A stretch of 64,000 nt of DNA from Oscillospiraceae bacterium (GCA_017395935.1 JAFQNL010000019.1:1-64000), one strand, 5' to 3'. Shown: positions 33,162 to 42,753, counted from the stretch's first letter. Notes: generated by a model not told the origin, from the sequence alone. Made by a program: numbers and translations.

Positions 33162-33677
33162 TCAGAGACCGGCCATTAGTCCCTTTAGTGTATCCAGTCC
33201 TCTGTAAGGCAAAGAGATTATCCGGTTACCCAACTTGGCCCGGATGAGCCGATCACCTTCATACTCCAGTTTCATTGTGAAGAAGGGGGCGTCCGCTTCC
33301 AGAAGATCCAAAAAGATATGATCACCCTCCCAGAGATTTAGCGCCCGCAAATGGGACTTGGAGATCCATTCCAGAGTCCCCTCGTCACAGGGGCCAATCT
33401 CTCCCTGAAAGCCTTCGGCGGTAAATAGATGCATATATTCTCCTTCCCACCGGTCGGAGACAAAGGTGATCAGTCCACGATAACGGTAGTCGGTGAGAAT
33501 AAGACCGGTTTCCTCCCGGCACTCCCGAAGCAGACATTCCTCCGGACTCTCGTTGTCTTCGAATTTCCCACCCACACCGATCCATTTGTCCTGATTCAGG
33601 TCATTTTTCTTCTTGATCCGATGGAGCATGAGATAGCTGTCTTCCCGCTGAATGTAACAGAGGGTGGTATTTTTCAT
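33162..33677 (-). CDS. MutT-like Nudix hydrolase
   Basis: Probable 8-oxo-dGTP diphosphatase, 171 aa. A perfect Nudix box spans residues 37-59 (G37, E43, R51-E52, E55, E56, G58). The N-terminus NTTLCYIQREDSYLMLHR and WIGVGGKFE resemble the YtkD/MutX branch of nucleotide-pool sanitising enzymes. It is 30 bp downstream of recQ and likely in the same transcript, a DNA-repair pairing. Confidence 0.88.
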   Translation of the reverse strand: MKNTTLCYIQREDSYLMLHRIKKKNDLNQDKWIGVGGKFEDNESPEECLLRECREETGLILTDYRYRGLITFVSDRWEGEYMHLFTAEGFQGEIGPCDEGTLEWISKSHLRALNLWEGDHIFLDLLEADAPFFTMKLEYEGDRLIRAKLGNRIISLPYRGLDTLKGLMAGL

Positions 33678-33707
33678 AGTGAGACCTCCTGATCTGATAA
33701 AAGGCGC

Positions 33708-35531
33708 TCAGCCTTCCCAGTCGGCAATGGCTTTGAGAAAATCTGGAGCGTATTTTTCCGCTTTTCGCTTGCTTACACCCTTGACGGAAAGAAAGCTCTC
33801 GTGGTCAGTGGGACGAAGGGAGCTCATGTCCCGGAGGGAGGCATCGGAGAGAATCATAAAGGCGGGTACACCCTCCCGGCGGGCCAGTACAGACCGGACC
33901 TGACGCAGCGCCTCAAAGAGTCCGGAGTCCTCTCCCTGACGGGGCAGCAGCAGCCGTTGCTGACGACTGATATTCTTGTGCTTGACCCAGAGCCGGCTTT
34001 TTCCCGTAATTAGGGAAGGGGCTCTTTCGGTAAGCTCAAGCACCGGGCGATCTCCTTCCGACTGAACGAGATATCCCTGATCCAGCAGAGCGGCAGACAC
34101 TTGACGAAGCCGGGAGGCCGGGACCCCGGCCAGCGAGCCGAAACAGTCCAAACGCCGGGGCCTGAGCCAGTCCAAATCGGGCTCCTCAGCGCCCAGAAGA
34201 ATCTGAATCACCGCCCGGGAGCCAAAGGCATGGCCCTCTCGTGCCAGCAGAGCTACGCAGAGGATAAATTTCTTACCAAGCTCAGACAGGTCCTCCGGCG
34301 GATTCTGATCCAGACAGTTGGAACAGTTTCCGCAGCATTGCTGAGTCTGTTCTCCAAAATAGCTCAGCAGCTTTGCCCGGAGGCAGCCAGGAGCTGTGGC
34401 GTATCGGGTCATCTCCTGAAGACGACTCAGGTCCTGCGTCCGGAGATGTTTTGCCTGAGCGCTATTCAGACCGCTCCGCTCCTCGGCGGACCGGTCAATG
34501 AGAAAGCGGTTGATCTGAAGATCCTGCCGAAGGAAAAAGAGAATGCACTGGGCAGGACTCCCGTCCCGGCCGGCCCGTCCAGCCTCCTGATAATAGCTCT
34601 CCGGGTCCTTAGGCATACCGCAGTGAAAGACAAAGTTGACGTTGGATTTGTCGATACCCATTCCAAAGGCGTTGGTGGCCACCATGATCCGAGCCCGGTC
34701 ATAGAGAAAGTCCTCCTGATTGGCCGCGCGCTCCTCCGGCGAAAGACCGGCATGATATCGGGTGGCAGAATAGCCCAGAGACTGGAGCTTATTGGCCAGC
34801 TCCTCCACCTTTTTACGGCTCAGACAGTAGATAATACCTGACTGACCGGGAAAACGGTCCAGCGCCTCAATAATTGCCTCGTCCCGGTTCTTGGGCTCCT
34901 GAACCTCGAAGTAGAGGTTGGGTCGGTCGAAGCCGGTGACAAAGCTTTTTGGCGCGTCCAGTTCCAGCGAGCGGATAATATCTTCCCGCACTGCTTTGGT
35001 GGCGGTGGCAGTAAAAGCGGTGACCACCGGGCGGCGGGGGAGTGAACGAAGAAAGGCCGGAATCTCCAGATAACTGGGGCGAAAATCATGGCCCCACTGA
35101 GAGACGCAGTGGGCTTCGTCCACCGTTACCAGCACAATGGGGGCACTCTGAGCAAATCGCTGAAAAGCGGGCAGACTCAGTCGCTCCGGCGCCACATAGA
35201 TGATCTGATATGCCCCCTGACCGGCCCGCTCCAGAGCCAGCTGCTGCTGACGAGGGGTAAGAGAGCTGTTAATCCATGCCGCCCGGATTCCGGACTGGAC
35301 AAGGGACTGTACTTGATCCTGCATGAGAGAGATCAGCGGAGAGATGACCAGCGTAATTCCGTCGGCCATCAGGGCAGGAAGCTGGTAGCAGATGCTCTTG
35401 CCGGAGCCGGTGGGCATAACGGCCAGCACATCTTCGCCCATAAGAATGGATCGGACGATCTCTTCCTGACCGGGCCGAAAGCTGTCGTAGCCAAAGTATT
35501 CTTTCAGTGCCTGACGGAGCTGTGCTTCCAT
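33708..35531 (-). CDS. recQ: ATP-dependent DNA helicase RecQ
   Basis: Superfamily-2 3'-5' DNA helicase for repair and recombination, 607 aa. Walker A MPTGSGKS (Lys45), DEAH box at 138-141 followed by the aromatic-rich loop [13 protein letters not shown], motif [12 protein letters not shown], zinc-binding Cys set (GCLR...CCGNCSNC), a winged-helix RQC region and a C-terminal HRDC domain (about 535-605). The ATG at 35531 has AAAGGAGG upstream; a start 60 bp earlier does not. Confidence 0.95.
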   Translation of the reverse strand: MEAQLRQALKEYFGYDSFRPGQEEIVRSILMGEDVLAVMPTGSGKSICYQLPALMADGITLVISPLISLMQDQVQSLVQSGIRAAWINSSLTPRQQQLALERAGQGAYQIIYVAPERLSLPAFQRFAQSAPIVLVTVDEAHCVSQWGHDFRPSYLEIPAFLRSLPRRPVVTAFTATATKAVREDIIRSLELDAPKSFVTGFDRPNLYFEVQEPKNRDEAIIEALDRFPGQSGIIYCLSRKKVEELANKLQSLGYSATRYHAGLSPEERAANQEDFLYDRARIMVATNAFGMGIDKSNVNFVFHCGMPKDPESYYQEAGRAGRDGSPAQCILFFLRQDLQINRFLIDRSAEERSGLNSAQAKHLRTQDLSRLQEMTRYATAPGCLRAKLLSYFGEQTQQCCGNCSNCLDQNPPEDLSELGKKFILCVALLAREGHAFGSRAVIQILLGAEEPDLDWLRPRRLDCFGSLAGVPASRLRQVSAALLDQGYLVQSEGDRPVLELTERAPSLITGKSRLWVKHKNISRQQRLLLPRQGEDSGLFEALRQVRSVLARREGVPAFMILSDASLRDMSSLRPTDHESFLSVKGVSKRKAEKYAPDFLKAIADWEG

Positions 35532-35672
35532 GATCCTCTGCCTCCTTTCCTCCCGGCTTTCTCGTCCATCATACCGTAAAATCGGCACCAATGCAACCGG
35601 CGCGGGAGGCGGGGAAGGTCGGGAAATTGGACAGCCAGTGGGCGCATATGCTTCTGGAAAGGGGGGAATGCT

Positions 35673-35960
35673 ATGCAGAGCAGTCTGAGCGATCTGCGCT
35701 TTAAAGAAGTGATCTCCGTAACCGATGGCACCCGATACGGCTATGTGGCTGATCTGAGCTTCAGCATTGATACAGGACAGATTACCAGCCTGATCGTCCC
35801 CGGTCAGGGAAAATACTTTTTTGGCCTTCTGGGCCGTAGAGAGACCCGTCTGGTCCGGTGGGACCAGATCCGGAGGATCGGACAGGATATTATTCTGGTC
35901 GAGGGAGAGCTTCTCCCAATGCTGGGCCGGAAAGGGAGAAAAAGCTGGCTGACAGACTGA
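35673..35960 (+). CDS. YlmC/YmxH-family PRC-barrel protein
   Basis: Single PRC-barrel domain of 95 aa: [29 protein letters not shown], then [10 protein letters not shown] and [16 protein letters not shown]. This is the YlmC/YmxH group found in spore-forming Bacillota, where members are expressed in sporulation; exact role unknown. It stands alone between recQ (divergent) and rpsB. Confidence 0.87.
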   Translation: MQSSLSDLRFKEVISVTDGTRYGYVADLSFSIDTGQITSLIVPGQGKYFFGLLGRRETRLVRWDQIRRIGQDIILVEGELLPMLGRKGRKSWLTD

Positions 35961-35988
35961 AAAAACGGGAAATTTTCGAAAAAAAGAC

Positions 35989-36017
35989 TTGCAATCGACT
36001 TGGAGGTGTAGTATAGT
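35989..36017 (+). promoter_or_regulatory. rpsB-tsf promoter
   Basis: TTGCAA (35989-35994), 17-bp spacer, TATAGT (36012-36017). Confidence 0.8.
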
Positions 36018-36023
36018 ATTTCA

Positions 36024-36129
36024 GGATTACGCACACCAAGGGGACTTTATGCTCTGTGCCGGGATGACCGGTGGGCATAGGGGATGAACCGGGTGGAGGT
36101 AACAACTAATTTTTAGGAGGAATTTATCC
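36024..36129 (+). ncRNA. Candidate structured rpsB leader
   Basis: About 106 nt of leader lie between the predicted start and the rpsB ATG. They contain a possible hairpin with CCGG-GATGA-CCGG at the tip and ATGC/GCAT at its base (36048-36078 region), followed by an AGGAGG site. Ribosomal-protein leaders often bind their own product, so S2 autoregulation is possible; only the fold potential is seen. Confidence 0.4.
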
Positions 36130-36837
36130 ATGGCAGTCGTATCTATGAAGCAGCTCCTGGAGGCCGGCGTTCACTTCGGTCACCAGACCCGTCGTTGGAA
36201 CCCCAAGATGGCCACTTACATTTTCACCGAGCGTAATGGCATCTATATCATCGACCTGCAGAAGACCGTGAAGAAGCTGGAGGAGGCTTACTCCTTTGTG
36301 AAGGATGTCGCCGCTGAGGGCAAGAGCGTTCTCTTCGTCGGCACCAAGAAGCAGGCTCAGGACGCTATCCGCGAAGAGTCCGCTCGCTGCGGTATGTTCT
36401 ACGTCAACTCCCGTTGGCTGGGCGGCATGCTCACCAACTTCAAGACCATGCGCAGCCGCGTTGAGCGCATGAACCAGCTGAAGAAGATGCAGGAAGACGG
36501 CACCTTCGATATGCTCCCCAAGAAGGAAGTTATCAAGCTGCTCCACGAGCTGGAGAAGTACCTGGGCGGCGTCAAGGAAATGAAGCAGCTCCCCGGCGCT
36601 ATCTTTGTTGTTGACCCCCGCAAGGAGCACAACGCTATCGCCGAAGCCAAGAAGCTGGGCATCCCCGTGGTCGCTATCGTTGACACCAACTGCGATCCCG
36701 AAGAGGCTGACTATGCCATCCCCGGCAACGATGACGCCATCCGCGCCATCCGCCTGATCTCCGGTGTTATGGCTAACGCCGTCATCGAGGGCAATCAGGG
36801 CACCGACGCTGCCGCTGAGGCAGAGTCCGCTGAGTAA
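36130..36837 (+). CDS. rpsB: 30S ribosomal protein S2
   Basis: Small-subunit ribosomal protein, 235 aa, full length. It starts [27 protein letters not shown] and has the S2 signatures [32 protein letters not shown] and [14 protein letters not shown]. It is followed after 36 bp by tsf, the usual order. Strong codon bias toward GCT/GTC/CTG fits high expression. Confidence 0.98.
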   Translation: MAVVSMKQLLEAGVHFGHQTRRWNPKMATYIFTERNGIYIIDLQKTVKKLEEAYSFVKDVAAEGKSVLFVGTKKQAQDAIREESARCGMFYVNSRWLGGMLTNFKTMRSRVERMNQLKKMQEDGTFDMLPKKEVIKLLHELEKYLGGVKEMKQLPGAIFVVDPRKEHNAIAEAKKLGIPVVAIVDTNCDPEEADYAIPGNDDAIRAIRLISGVMANAVIEGNQGTDAAAEAESAE

Positions 36838-36873
36838 TTCACACACGATCTACGATTACAGGAGGTAATATCC

Positions 36874-37809
36874 ATGGCTGCTATTAGTGCACAGCTGGTC
36901 AAAGAGCTCCGCGAGATGACCGGTGTTGGTATGATGGACTGCAAGAAGGCTCTGGCTGCCTGCGATGGCGATAAGGAAAAGGCTATCGACTGGCTGCGCG
37001 AGAAGGGCCTGGCTGCTCAGACCAAGAAGGCCGGCAAGGTCGCCGCTGAAGGCGTTTCCTGCGCCATCGTCGCCAACGGCGTGGGCGTCGTTCTGGAAGT
37101 CAACTCCCAGACCGACTTCGTCGCCAAGAACGAGACCTTCCAGGAGTTCGTTAAGGACGTTGCTCTGGTCGTCGCCAACGAGAACCCCGCTGACGTCGAG
37201 GCTCTGAAGGCTTCTACCTATCCCGGCACCGACCGTACCGTCGACGCCGTCACCGCTGACAAGGTTCTGTCCATTGGTGAGAACATCCAGATCCGCCGCT
37301 TTATCCGTTACGCCGAAGGCGTTAACGTTCCCTACGTCCATGCCAATGGAAAGATCGGCGTCCTGGTCAATCTGGCCGTCGAAGGTATCGAGCCCGCCGC
37401 CGTTGAGGAGCTGGGTAAGGATCTGGCCATGCAGATCGCCGCTATGAGCCCCGCTTATGTCCGCAGCACCGAGGTTCCCGCCGAGGAAGTGGAGAAGGAG
37501 CGCGCTGTTCAGCTGGCTAAGGCTCTGGAAGAGGGCGCTGCCAATGCCAAGCTGCCCGAGGCCAAGCGTCAGATGATCGCTGAGAAGAAGGTCGAAGGCC
37601 GTATGAACAACTACTTCGCCGAGGTCTGCCTGCTCAACCAGGCTTTCGTCAAGGAGAACAAGGTCACCGTCGAAGCTCACGTCAAGGCTGTTGCCAAGCA
37701 GCTGGGCGGCAAGATCGAGGTCGTCAAGTTCGCTCGCTTCGTTACCGGCGAAGGCATCGAGAAGAAGGAAGAGAACTTCGCTGATGAAGTCGCTTCCATG
37801 ATCAAGTAA
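36874..37809 (+). CDS. tsf: Elongation factor Ts
   Basis: Guanine-nucleotide exchange factor for EF-Tu, 311 aa. The N-terminal UBA-like segment LRE-MTGVGMMDCKKALAAC is followed by the NSQTDFVAKNETF motif, which inserts into EF-Tu, and the dimerisation and C-terminal regions. AGGAGG precedes the ATG. A strong terminator ends the rpsB-tsf unit. Confidence 0.98.
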   Translation: MAAISAQLVKELREMTGVGMMDCKKALAACDGDKEKAIDWLREKGLAAQTKKAGKVAAEGVSCAIVANGVGVVLEVNSQTDFVAKNETFQEFVKDVALVVANENPADVEALKASTYPGTDRTVDAVTADKVLSIGENIQIRRFIRYAEGVNVPYVHANGKIGVLVNLAVEGIEPAAVEELGKDLAMQIAAMSPAYVRSTEVPAEEVEKERAVQLAKALEEGAANAKLPEAKRQMIAEKKVEGRMNNYFAEVCLLNQAFVKENKVTVEAHVKAVAKQLGGKIEVVKFARFVTGEGIEKKEENFADEVASMIK

Positions 37810-37855
37810 GAGATCCTCCAACAACCGGAAGATCCGTTGCTTTGCAAATGATCAG

Positions 37856-37885
37856 CAGACCGTCACTTGTGTGACGGTCTGTTTT
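37856..37885 (+). terminator. Terminator of rpsB-tsf
   Basis: CAGACCGTCAC-TTGT-GTGACGGTCTG, 11-bp perfect stem, followed by TTTTT. Confidence 0.92.
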
Positions 37886-37927
37886 TCTTGTTTAATGGAC
37901 GCGTCTTTAAAGAATTGAGCAAAATAA

Positions 37928-37954
37928 CGAGGCACCCCGAATTGGGGTGCCTCG
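37928..37954 (-). terminator. Terminator of the YtrA-type ABC operon
   Basis: CGAGGCACCCC-GAATT-GGGGTGCCTCG, an 11-bp perfect stem; on the minus strand it is followed by TTATTTTG, so it ends the operon coming from the right. Confidence 0.85.
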
Positions 37955-37974
37955 TGCTGTATTATCTGTCCTGT

Positions 37975-39408
37975 CTACTCTTCTTTCCAGCGCAGGATGG
38001 GCTTTCCGGCCTCAGAACGCATGATGGAGTATTGGCTCTGATAGGGCTCACCACCCAGAGAGTTGAGTCCGTAGCTCTGATAGAGCAGCTTCTCCCGATC
38101 AAAGACAGAAAGGGTAAAGCCACAGTTTCTGGAGTACAGTCCATCCTGTATCCAGAGCCGGGTGGAGACAGCCAGTTTGGTGCCGTCCCAGATAATACCG
38201 CTGTCAACGCCGCCGAGACCGTAAGAGCCAAGATCTGTGGGGCCGTACCACTGGGGCCGGGCGGTCATTTCATGATAATAGCTTCCGTCCCCTGTGTCCA
38301 GCAGCAGTTCGTACCGATCGCCCAGATCGGCAAGGATCAGATCCTCCCGGACGATGAGCTGCCCCCAGTCTGAGTTTCCCGACAGCTCCAGCCGCTGTAG
38401 GGGAGTATGGTCATCCAGTGAGATCACGGTCAGCCAGACCGATTCGTCCTCATTGGTAAGTAGCAGCAGTTCCTCGCCGCTGTAAGAGAGGGTGAAATGG
38501 AGGGTGTCATGTTGAGGATCCAACGGGAAGACCATTTCCACCGGCTCCAGAACCACCTGATCGGGATAGTAGCGGTTCTCTTCCGGCTCTTCCGGACCGA
38601 TATAAAGCCGATAAATTCCATAGCCGCCGGGAATCTGGGAGAAGTCCATGACCTGCCCCTGCACGCTCTTTGGGTTGACGATACAGTAGCAGCTGTCTTC
38701 TGAGTTGACCGACCAGGTCCAGAGTTGATAGCTGTCTCCCGTTGCCCCTCCGCTGCTGGTTGACCATATACTGCCGTCTTCGCTGCGGGCAATGGAGATC
38801 TCAGTCATTTCCTCCTCTAAAACAGGGATTCGGAAGAAATCCACTATCGCCATTCGGCTCTCCTTTGCCTCGCCTTCCGCGTGAGTGTAGTAAAGGCCGG
38901 TCTCGAAAGTGACATTGAGATTGGCGTGGTCGATAAAGACCCAAATAGGATAATAGTCGTAGTAGTCAGCTGTTCGGATCAGGGCGGTCTTTTCCTGCCC
39001 CGGTGCCGTCTGCTCAAAGAGTTCTTGAAAGGCCCGGTTGGCCGGATTCTCGCTGGGTGTTGAGCTTTCAATTGCTTCGTTAGCCCGATTGGAAAAAGCG
39101 GTTGACTCCAGAGAAAGACCGGAATAGACAATGTTGCCGATTCTGGGTTGCTCTACTGGGAAGCAGGTAAACCGGGCCTCGGACAGAGGCGGGTTACCCA
39201 GATCGTAGTCGATTTCCCAGAAAAGTCTGTTGTCAAAGTTCAGAGACTGATGCAGAATCAAATCATCCGCAACTGCCGGATCGCCATAGGTTACCGTTTC
39301 GCTAAACCGGACTTGGTCTTCCTGCCCGATGAGCAGTGCGCTGACCACCCCGAAGCTGCCCAGTGTGAGAACCAGTACCAGAAAAAAGAGGGTCAGCGTC
39401 CGCCTCAT
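37975..39408 (-). CDS. Unrecognised secreted or membrane-anchored protein of the ABC locus, 477 aa
   Basis: Not recognised as a named family. One hydrophobic N-terminal segment (residues about 4-26, TLTLFFLVLVLTLGSFGVVSALL) without a lipobox suggests a membrane anchor with the rest outside the cell. The body is rich in aromatic and acidic residues and beta-strand-like segments (LWTWSVNSEDSCYCIV, LLLLTNEDESVWLTVISLDD, YELLLDTGDGSYYHEM) and may be a beta-propeller-like sensor domain, which is a guess. It overlaps the ATPase gene by 4 bp and ends the operon, so it probably works with the exporter. Confidence 0.8.
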   Translation of the reverse strand: MRRTLTLFFLVLVLTLGSFGVVSALLIGQEDQVRFSETVTYGDPAVADDLILHQSLNFDNRLFWEIDYDLGNPPLSEARFTCFPVEQPRIGNIVYSGLSLESTAFSNRANEAIESSTPSENPANRAFQELFEQTAPGQEKTALIRTADYYDYYPIWVFIDHANLNVTFETGLYYTHAEGEAKESRMAIVDFFRIPVLEEEMTEISIARSEDGSIWSTSSGGATGDSYQLWTWSVNSEDSCYCIVNPKSVQGQVMDFSQIPGGYGIYRLYIGPEEPEENRYYPDQVVLEPVEMVFPLDPQHDTLHFTLSYSGEELLLLTNEDESVWLTVISLDDHTPLQRLELSGNSDWGQLIVREDLILADLGDRYELLLDTGDGSYYHEMTARPQWYGPTDLGSYGLGGVDSGIIWDGTKLAVSTRLWIQDGLYSRNCGFTLSVFDREKLLYQSYGLNSLGGEPYQSQYSIMRSEAGKPILRWKEE

Positions 39409-40148
39409 ACTCCTTCCTCCTCCCCGCCCAAAGTCTCAAGGGCCCGGCTGACCCGGTCAGGCCGGTAGTGGTAGGTCTTTTTGATGTAGTCCATCAGGGT
39501 TATCCCGGTCTCTTCCAGATCTATAGCCGATACATCCCCAATGATCTCGCCTTTTCTGATCAGCACAGCGCGGCTGATAAAGGCGGAAACCTCCTCGATC
39601 AAGTGTGTGGAGAGGAGTACCGTCTCGTGGGGCTCCAAAATGCCCAGCAAAACCTTGTAAAAGTCCTCCCGGTTGAACACATCGTTTCCGGCGAAAGGTT
39701 CGTCCATAAAGATATAGTCCGCCCCCTGGCTGAGAGCCAGAATAACCTCAAACTGGTTCTTCTGTCCGGTGGAGAAGGAGCGCAGCGCCTTGTCCCAGGG
39801 AAGGGCGAAAAACTCCATCAGGCCGGAGAAACGCTTGTCCGAGAAGGTGTCAAATTGCTGCTGATAGAAGTCGCGATGATCACGGGCGGTCAGATTGGGG
39901 AAAAAGGAGTGCTCACTGGTGGCAAAGGAAAGACGGCCTATGTTCTTTCGGTCAATGGGGGCTCCATCCAGTGTGATTTCTCCCTTGAACCGGAGCAAAC
40001 CCAAAATAGACTTGATCAGTGTGGTCTTGCCGGCTCCGTTTTCGCCGAAGAGCCCTACAATCTCTCCCTGACCAATGGTGAGAGAGACACAGTTCAGAGC
40101 GTTGTCTACCTTGTAATAGGATTTGGATACCTGTTTCAGTTCCAGCAT
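39405..40148 (-). CDS. ABC exporter ATPase (YtrB-like)
   Basis: ATP-binding subunit, 247 aa: Walker A GENGAGKTT (near residues 35-43), a signature of the form RSFSTGQKNQFEV in place of LSGGQ, Walker B YIFMDEPFAGND and H-loop LLSTHLIEE. The non-canonical signature and short length match exporters next to YtrA-type GntR regulators. The ATG at 40148 lies 8 nt after GGAGG; an upstream GTG overlaps the permease stop. Confidence 0.9.
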   Translation of the reverse strand: MLELKQVSKSYYKVDNALNCVSLTIGQGEIVGLFGENGAGKTTLIKSILGLLRFKGEITLDGAPIDRKNIGRLSFATSEHSFFPNLTARDHRDFYQQQFDTFSDKRFSGLMEFFALPWDKALRSFSTGQKNQFEVILALSQGADYIFMDEPFAGNDVFNREDFYKVLLGILEPHETVLLSTHLIEEVSAFISRAVLIRKGEIIGDVSAIDLEETGITLMDYIKKTYHYRPDRVSRALETLGGEEEGV

Positions 40149-40153
40149 AGTAG

Positions 40154-40639
40154 TCACCTCCAGAAAACGGCGATCAGCCCGGCGGCTTCATATCCCTCGG
40201 GCAGGATAGCCAGGTAAAACGGCCGAAAAAGCAGTGCCAGCAGTAGTGCCCAGACCAGCAGAAGAACGCCTCCGGCCAGAGGCAGAGTCGTACACCGGCG
40301 CAGCAGCTCCCACCGTCTGGGAAGCCGGCGCATAAGATAGATGCTTCTGCTGCCCTGATAGTGATAGAGATAGTTCAGGCCGACCAGCACCAACCCTCCA
40401 AGGGCAAAGAGTAAGAAGGGAAAGAGGGCTTGCTCAACTGTGGCATGGAAGGTGGGAAGAGCAACTTCATGTCTGCCTGAGGTTATATCCCATGCCATCC
40501 GTCTGAGCCTCTGAATCTGTAAGGAGTAGTTTACCGCGGCGTAAAAACTACCGAGCAGGAAAGTAGTTGTATAGTAGGCCACCGCTGTGGAACTGCCCAT
40601 TCCTGCCGGGCAATGACGGTCGAGCTCCAGTTTTTTCAT
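40154..40639 (-). CDS. ABC locus membrane protein, 161 aa
   Basis: Small polytopic membrane protein with about three to four hydrophobic segments (VAYYTTTFLLGSFYAAVNYSL, LFPFLLFALGGLVLVGLNYLY, LAGGVLLLVWALLLALLF). The ATG at 40639 (MKKLELDRH) overlaps the upstream membrane gene by 4 bp. Presumed permease partner of the YtrB-like ATPase; no family name is certain. Confidence 0.82.
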   Translation of the reverse strand: MKKLELDRHCPAGMGSSTAVAYYTTTFLLGSFYAAVNYSLQIQRLRRMAWDITSGRHEVALPTFHATVEQALFPFLLFALGGLVLVGLNYLYHYQGSRSIYLMRRLPRRWELLRRCTTLPLAGGVLLLVWALLLALLFRPFYLAILPEGYEAAGLIAVFWR

Positions 40640-41370
40640 TCCTCCATCTCCTCCTTTATACAAAATGTGCTCCAGATTCCCAGCACTACCGTAAATCCAT
40701 AGATGAAAGAGAGAATCAGAAAGGACTGGCCGTTATAGGCTTGCAGGAGAATATAGATCATCATCAGAGGGACAAAGGAGTAGCGTAAGGGCTTTCCGCC
40801 ATGGCGGCGCTGCTGAAAGGGCGCCATAGCGGAACTGACACCTGTGGAAAACCAGAACAGGCCGAGGGCAATAGCCACATAATAGTCGGAAAGAGGCATC
40901 AGCAGATGGAAAAACTTTGACCGGTACGCGGCCAGCATGACCGTCTGATTGGTAACCAGAGTCTGATCTGCCCAATGGGGGTACAGCTGACAGAGACCAA
41001 AGATCACCAGCGCCTCAAAGAGCCAGAGCAGCAGAAAAGCCAGCGTGTTGTAGACACTCTGCAGGAGAAAGATCTGCTTCTCGCTGAGGGCCAAACGGCG
41101 GAGCGTATAGCTGACCCGGCTGCCAGTCTCCGAGCCAATCCGGCAGAGAACGAAGGCGAGCAGAGTGAAGGCCACAATAAAACTGATCAGAAGCGGACTG
41201 GAATCCAGCGCTATCTCCAGACCGGGCATACCGATGGCGGTCAAATTTCCAAGAGTAAAGTGAAATATCACTGTCTGAACCAGAGCCAGAGCGATAAAGA
41301 TCAGTCCCATCTGCCGGAAGCTGCTCCGGGCAAAGAGGGCAAAGATACTGAGACTGCGTTTCATTGTCAT
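40636..41370 (-). CDS. ABC locus membrane protein, 244 aa
   Basis: Polytopic membrane protein with about six hydrophobic segments, of the type found as permease in YtrA-regulated ABC loci. From the ATG at 41370, GAGG lies 8 nt upstream; a GTG at 41379 is less well placed. The segment RVSYTLRRLALSEKQIFLLQSVYN resembles the cytoplasmic coupling region of ABC-2-type exporters. Substrate unknown, possibly a cell-envelope-active peptide or antibiotic. Confidence 0.82.
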   Translation of the reverse strand: MTMKRSLSIFALFARSSFRQMGLIFIALALVQTVIFHFTLGNLTAIGMPGLEIALDSSPLLISFIVAFTLLAFVLCRIGSETGSRVSYTLRRLALSEKQIFLLQSVYNTLAFLLLWLFEALVIFGLCQLYPHWADQTLVTNQTVMLAAYRSKFFHLLMPLSDYYVAIALGLFWFSTGVSSAMAPFQQRRHGGKPLRYSFVPLMMIYILLQAYNGQSFLILSFIYGFTVVLGIWSTFCIKEEMEE

Positions 41371-41380
41371 TGCTGTCACC

Positions 41381-41752
41381 TCATTCCCAATAACGACTGA
41401 AGAGGGCCATGGCTTCCTCTTTGCTGATCCCCATTTGTTTCAGTGTCCGGACAGCGGCCTTAGCCTCCGATTCCAGAAGCTCGGCTGTAACCCGGCTCAG
41501 CTTTTGGCCGGAAAGAACCATATAGCTCTTAGCTCCCGAATGGGACTGGATCAAGCCCTCCTCTTCCAGAATCCGATAGGACTTCTGGACTGTGTTGGGA
41601 TTGACGCCCAGAAGAGCGGACAGCACCCTCCGGGAGGGAAGTTCGTCCCCGTCCATTACACGGCCGGCTACCGCTTCACGTTTCAAATAGAGGACAATCT
41701 GCTGATAGATGGGACTGCCATCCTCCATGGTAAATCGTTCAAAAGAGACCAA
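41381..41752 (-). CDS. YtrA-type GntR-family repressor
   Basis: Short GntR regulator, 123 aa: a winged helix (residues about 14-78 with SPIYQQIVLYLKREAVAGRV, LPSRRVLSALLGVNPNTVQKSYRILEEEGLI) and a short C-terminal dimerisation helix pair, without an effector-binding domain; this is the YtrA subfamily, which represses adjacent ABC genes. The start is a TTG at 41752 with AGGAGG about 10 nt upstream; an ATG at 41728 would cut the first helix region. First gene of the operon. Confidence 0.88.
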   Translation of the reverse strand: MVSFERFTMEDGSPIYQQIVLYLKREAVAGRVMDGDELPSRRVLSALLGVNPNTVQKSYRILEEEGLIQSHSGAKSYMVLSGQKLSRVTAELLESEAKAAVRTLKQMGISKEEAMALFSRYWE

Positions 41753-41818
41753 GGGCGTCTGTCCTCCTTTCTGCAGCTGGGTACAACTGTGTTGGTTAAG
41801 TAATACGGTTCTAACTGT

Positions 41819-41847
41819 ATTATATGACTGATACGGATTGGTGTCAA
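41819..41847 (-). promoter_or_regulatory. Promoter of the YtrA-type ABC operon
   Basis: On the minus strand TTGACA (41847-41842), 17-bp spacer, TATAAT (41824-41819): full consensus. The leader between it and the regulator gene carries two ACTGT elements (41786, 41813) and GTTGG/CGGTT segments that may be the YtrA operator. A consensus promoter fits tight repression. Confidence 0.88.
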
Positions 41848-41851
41848 GAAA

Positions 41852-41885
41852 AAACCTGCTCTTCCCAGGTTGGGAGAGCAGGTTT
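41852..41885 (-). terminator. Terminator of the VTT-domain gene
   Basis: A stem of about 15 bp (AAACCTGCTCTTCCCA / TGGGAGAGCAGGTTT, one bulged T) ends in TTTTTT on the minus strand. It abuts the -35 box of the next promoter. Confidence 0.85.
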
Positions 41886-41903
41886 AAGAGTTCTTAACGA
41901 CGG

Positions 41904-42581
41904 TCAGCTGCCTTTGAGTTTATTCATAATCGTCTCTTCAATCCGGTCGCCATACTTCATACCCAGATAGAACAGACCTGCCAGCAGAATTGCGAGAATG
42001 GGGATTGACCATCCGGGAAGGGAGAGCGCGGAGCCGCCCAGTGCTGAAGCAAAGAGAAGTCCCCAAGGCCGGGCCAGCAGGACGATGGCAATGAATTTCG
42101 GGTAAGAGATATCGGTGAGACCGGCCAGAATGCAGATCATATCGTCCGGGAAGAAAGGGAAGAGAAATGCCATCCAGAGAAATACGTCTTGCTTTCGCTG
42201 GAGCAGATCCATATACTTGGGATCCAGTTTGGTCGCCAGCAGCCGCTGCACTGCTTCACGGCCCAACAGTTTGGCCAGGGTAAAGGTTGTAAGAGAGCCC
42301 AATGTGACCGCGGCAATGGTGATCACAAACCCCTTTGGAAAGCCAAAGAGCAGTCCTCCTGCGGTGGCCATTACATTGCTGGGAATAGGGGCAACAATAA
42401 CCGACGTCATCTGCAAAGCAAGAAAGACCAGTTCGCTGTAGGGGGACTTGTCCGCGACCCAATCCCGGATAGCCTCCGGAGAGAATTCGTGCAGACCGAG
42501 CCGGGGCAGCAGTACCAAAGCGACTACAGCCAAAACGATCACGGGGATCAGGATCAGTAATTTCTTCCATTTTTGATCCAT
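41904..42581 (-). CDS. VTT/DedA-like (TVP38/TMEM64) membrane protein
   Basis: Integral membrane protein of the VTT-domain family, 225 aa, five to six helices. Signature segments are APIPSNVMATAGGLLFGFPKG (near 64-84), GSLTTFTLAKLLGREAVQRL and FLFPFFPDDMICILAGLTDISYPKF (near 137-161). Relatives in this family are linked to lipid-carrier or phospholipid movement across the membrane; the role here is not determinable. Monocistronic with its own terminator. Confidence 0.9.
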   Translation of the reverse strand: MDQKWKKLLILIPVIVLAVVALVLLPRLGLHEFSPEAIRDWVADKSPYSELVFLALQMTSVIVAPIPSNVMATAGGLLFGFPKGFVITIAAVTLGSLTTFTLAKLLGREAVQRLLATKLDPKYMDLLQRKQDVFLWMAFLFPFFPDDMICILAGLTDISYPKFIAIVLLARPWGLLFASALGGSALSLPGWSIPILAILLAGLFYLGMKYGDRIEETIMNKLKGS

Positions 42582-42724
42582 ATGGCAGTCCTCCTTGGCC
42601 GTCTGTCAAAATAGATAGGAAATGCTGAATACTGTGGGGAAAAGATGAAAATCCGCCGAAACATTCCTCCTCTATGGTAGCACAGGCATGGCTGCCGAAA
42701 CAAGAGCAAAAGATGAGAATCCTC

Positions 42725-42753
42725 TGGTCAATTTGTAAAATTCGGAGTATAAT
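42725..42753 (+). promoter_or_regulatory. polA promoter
   Basis: TGGTCA (42725-42730), 17-bp spacer, TATAAT (42748-42753), 35 bp before the ATG. Confidence 0.65.
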
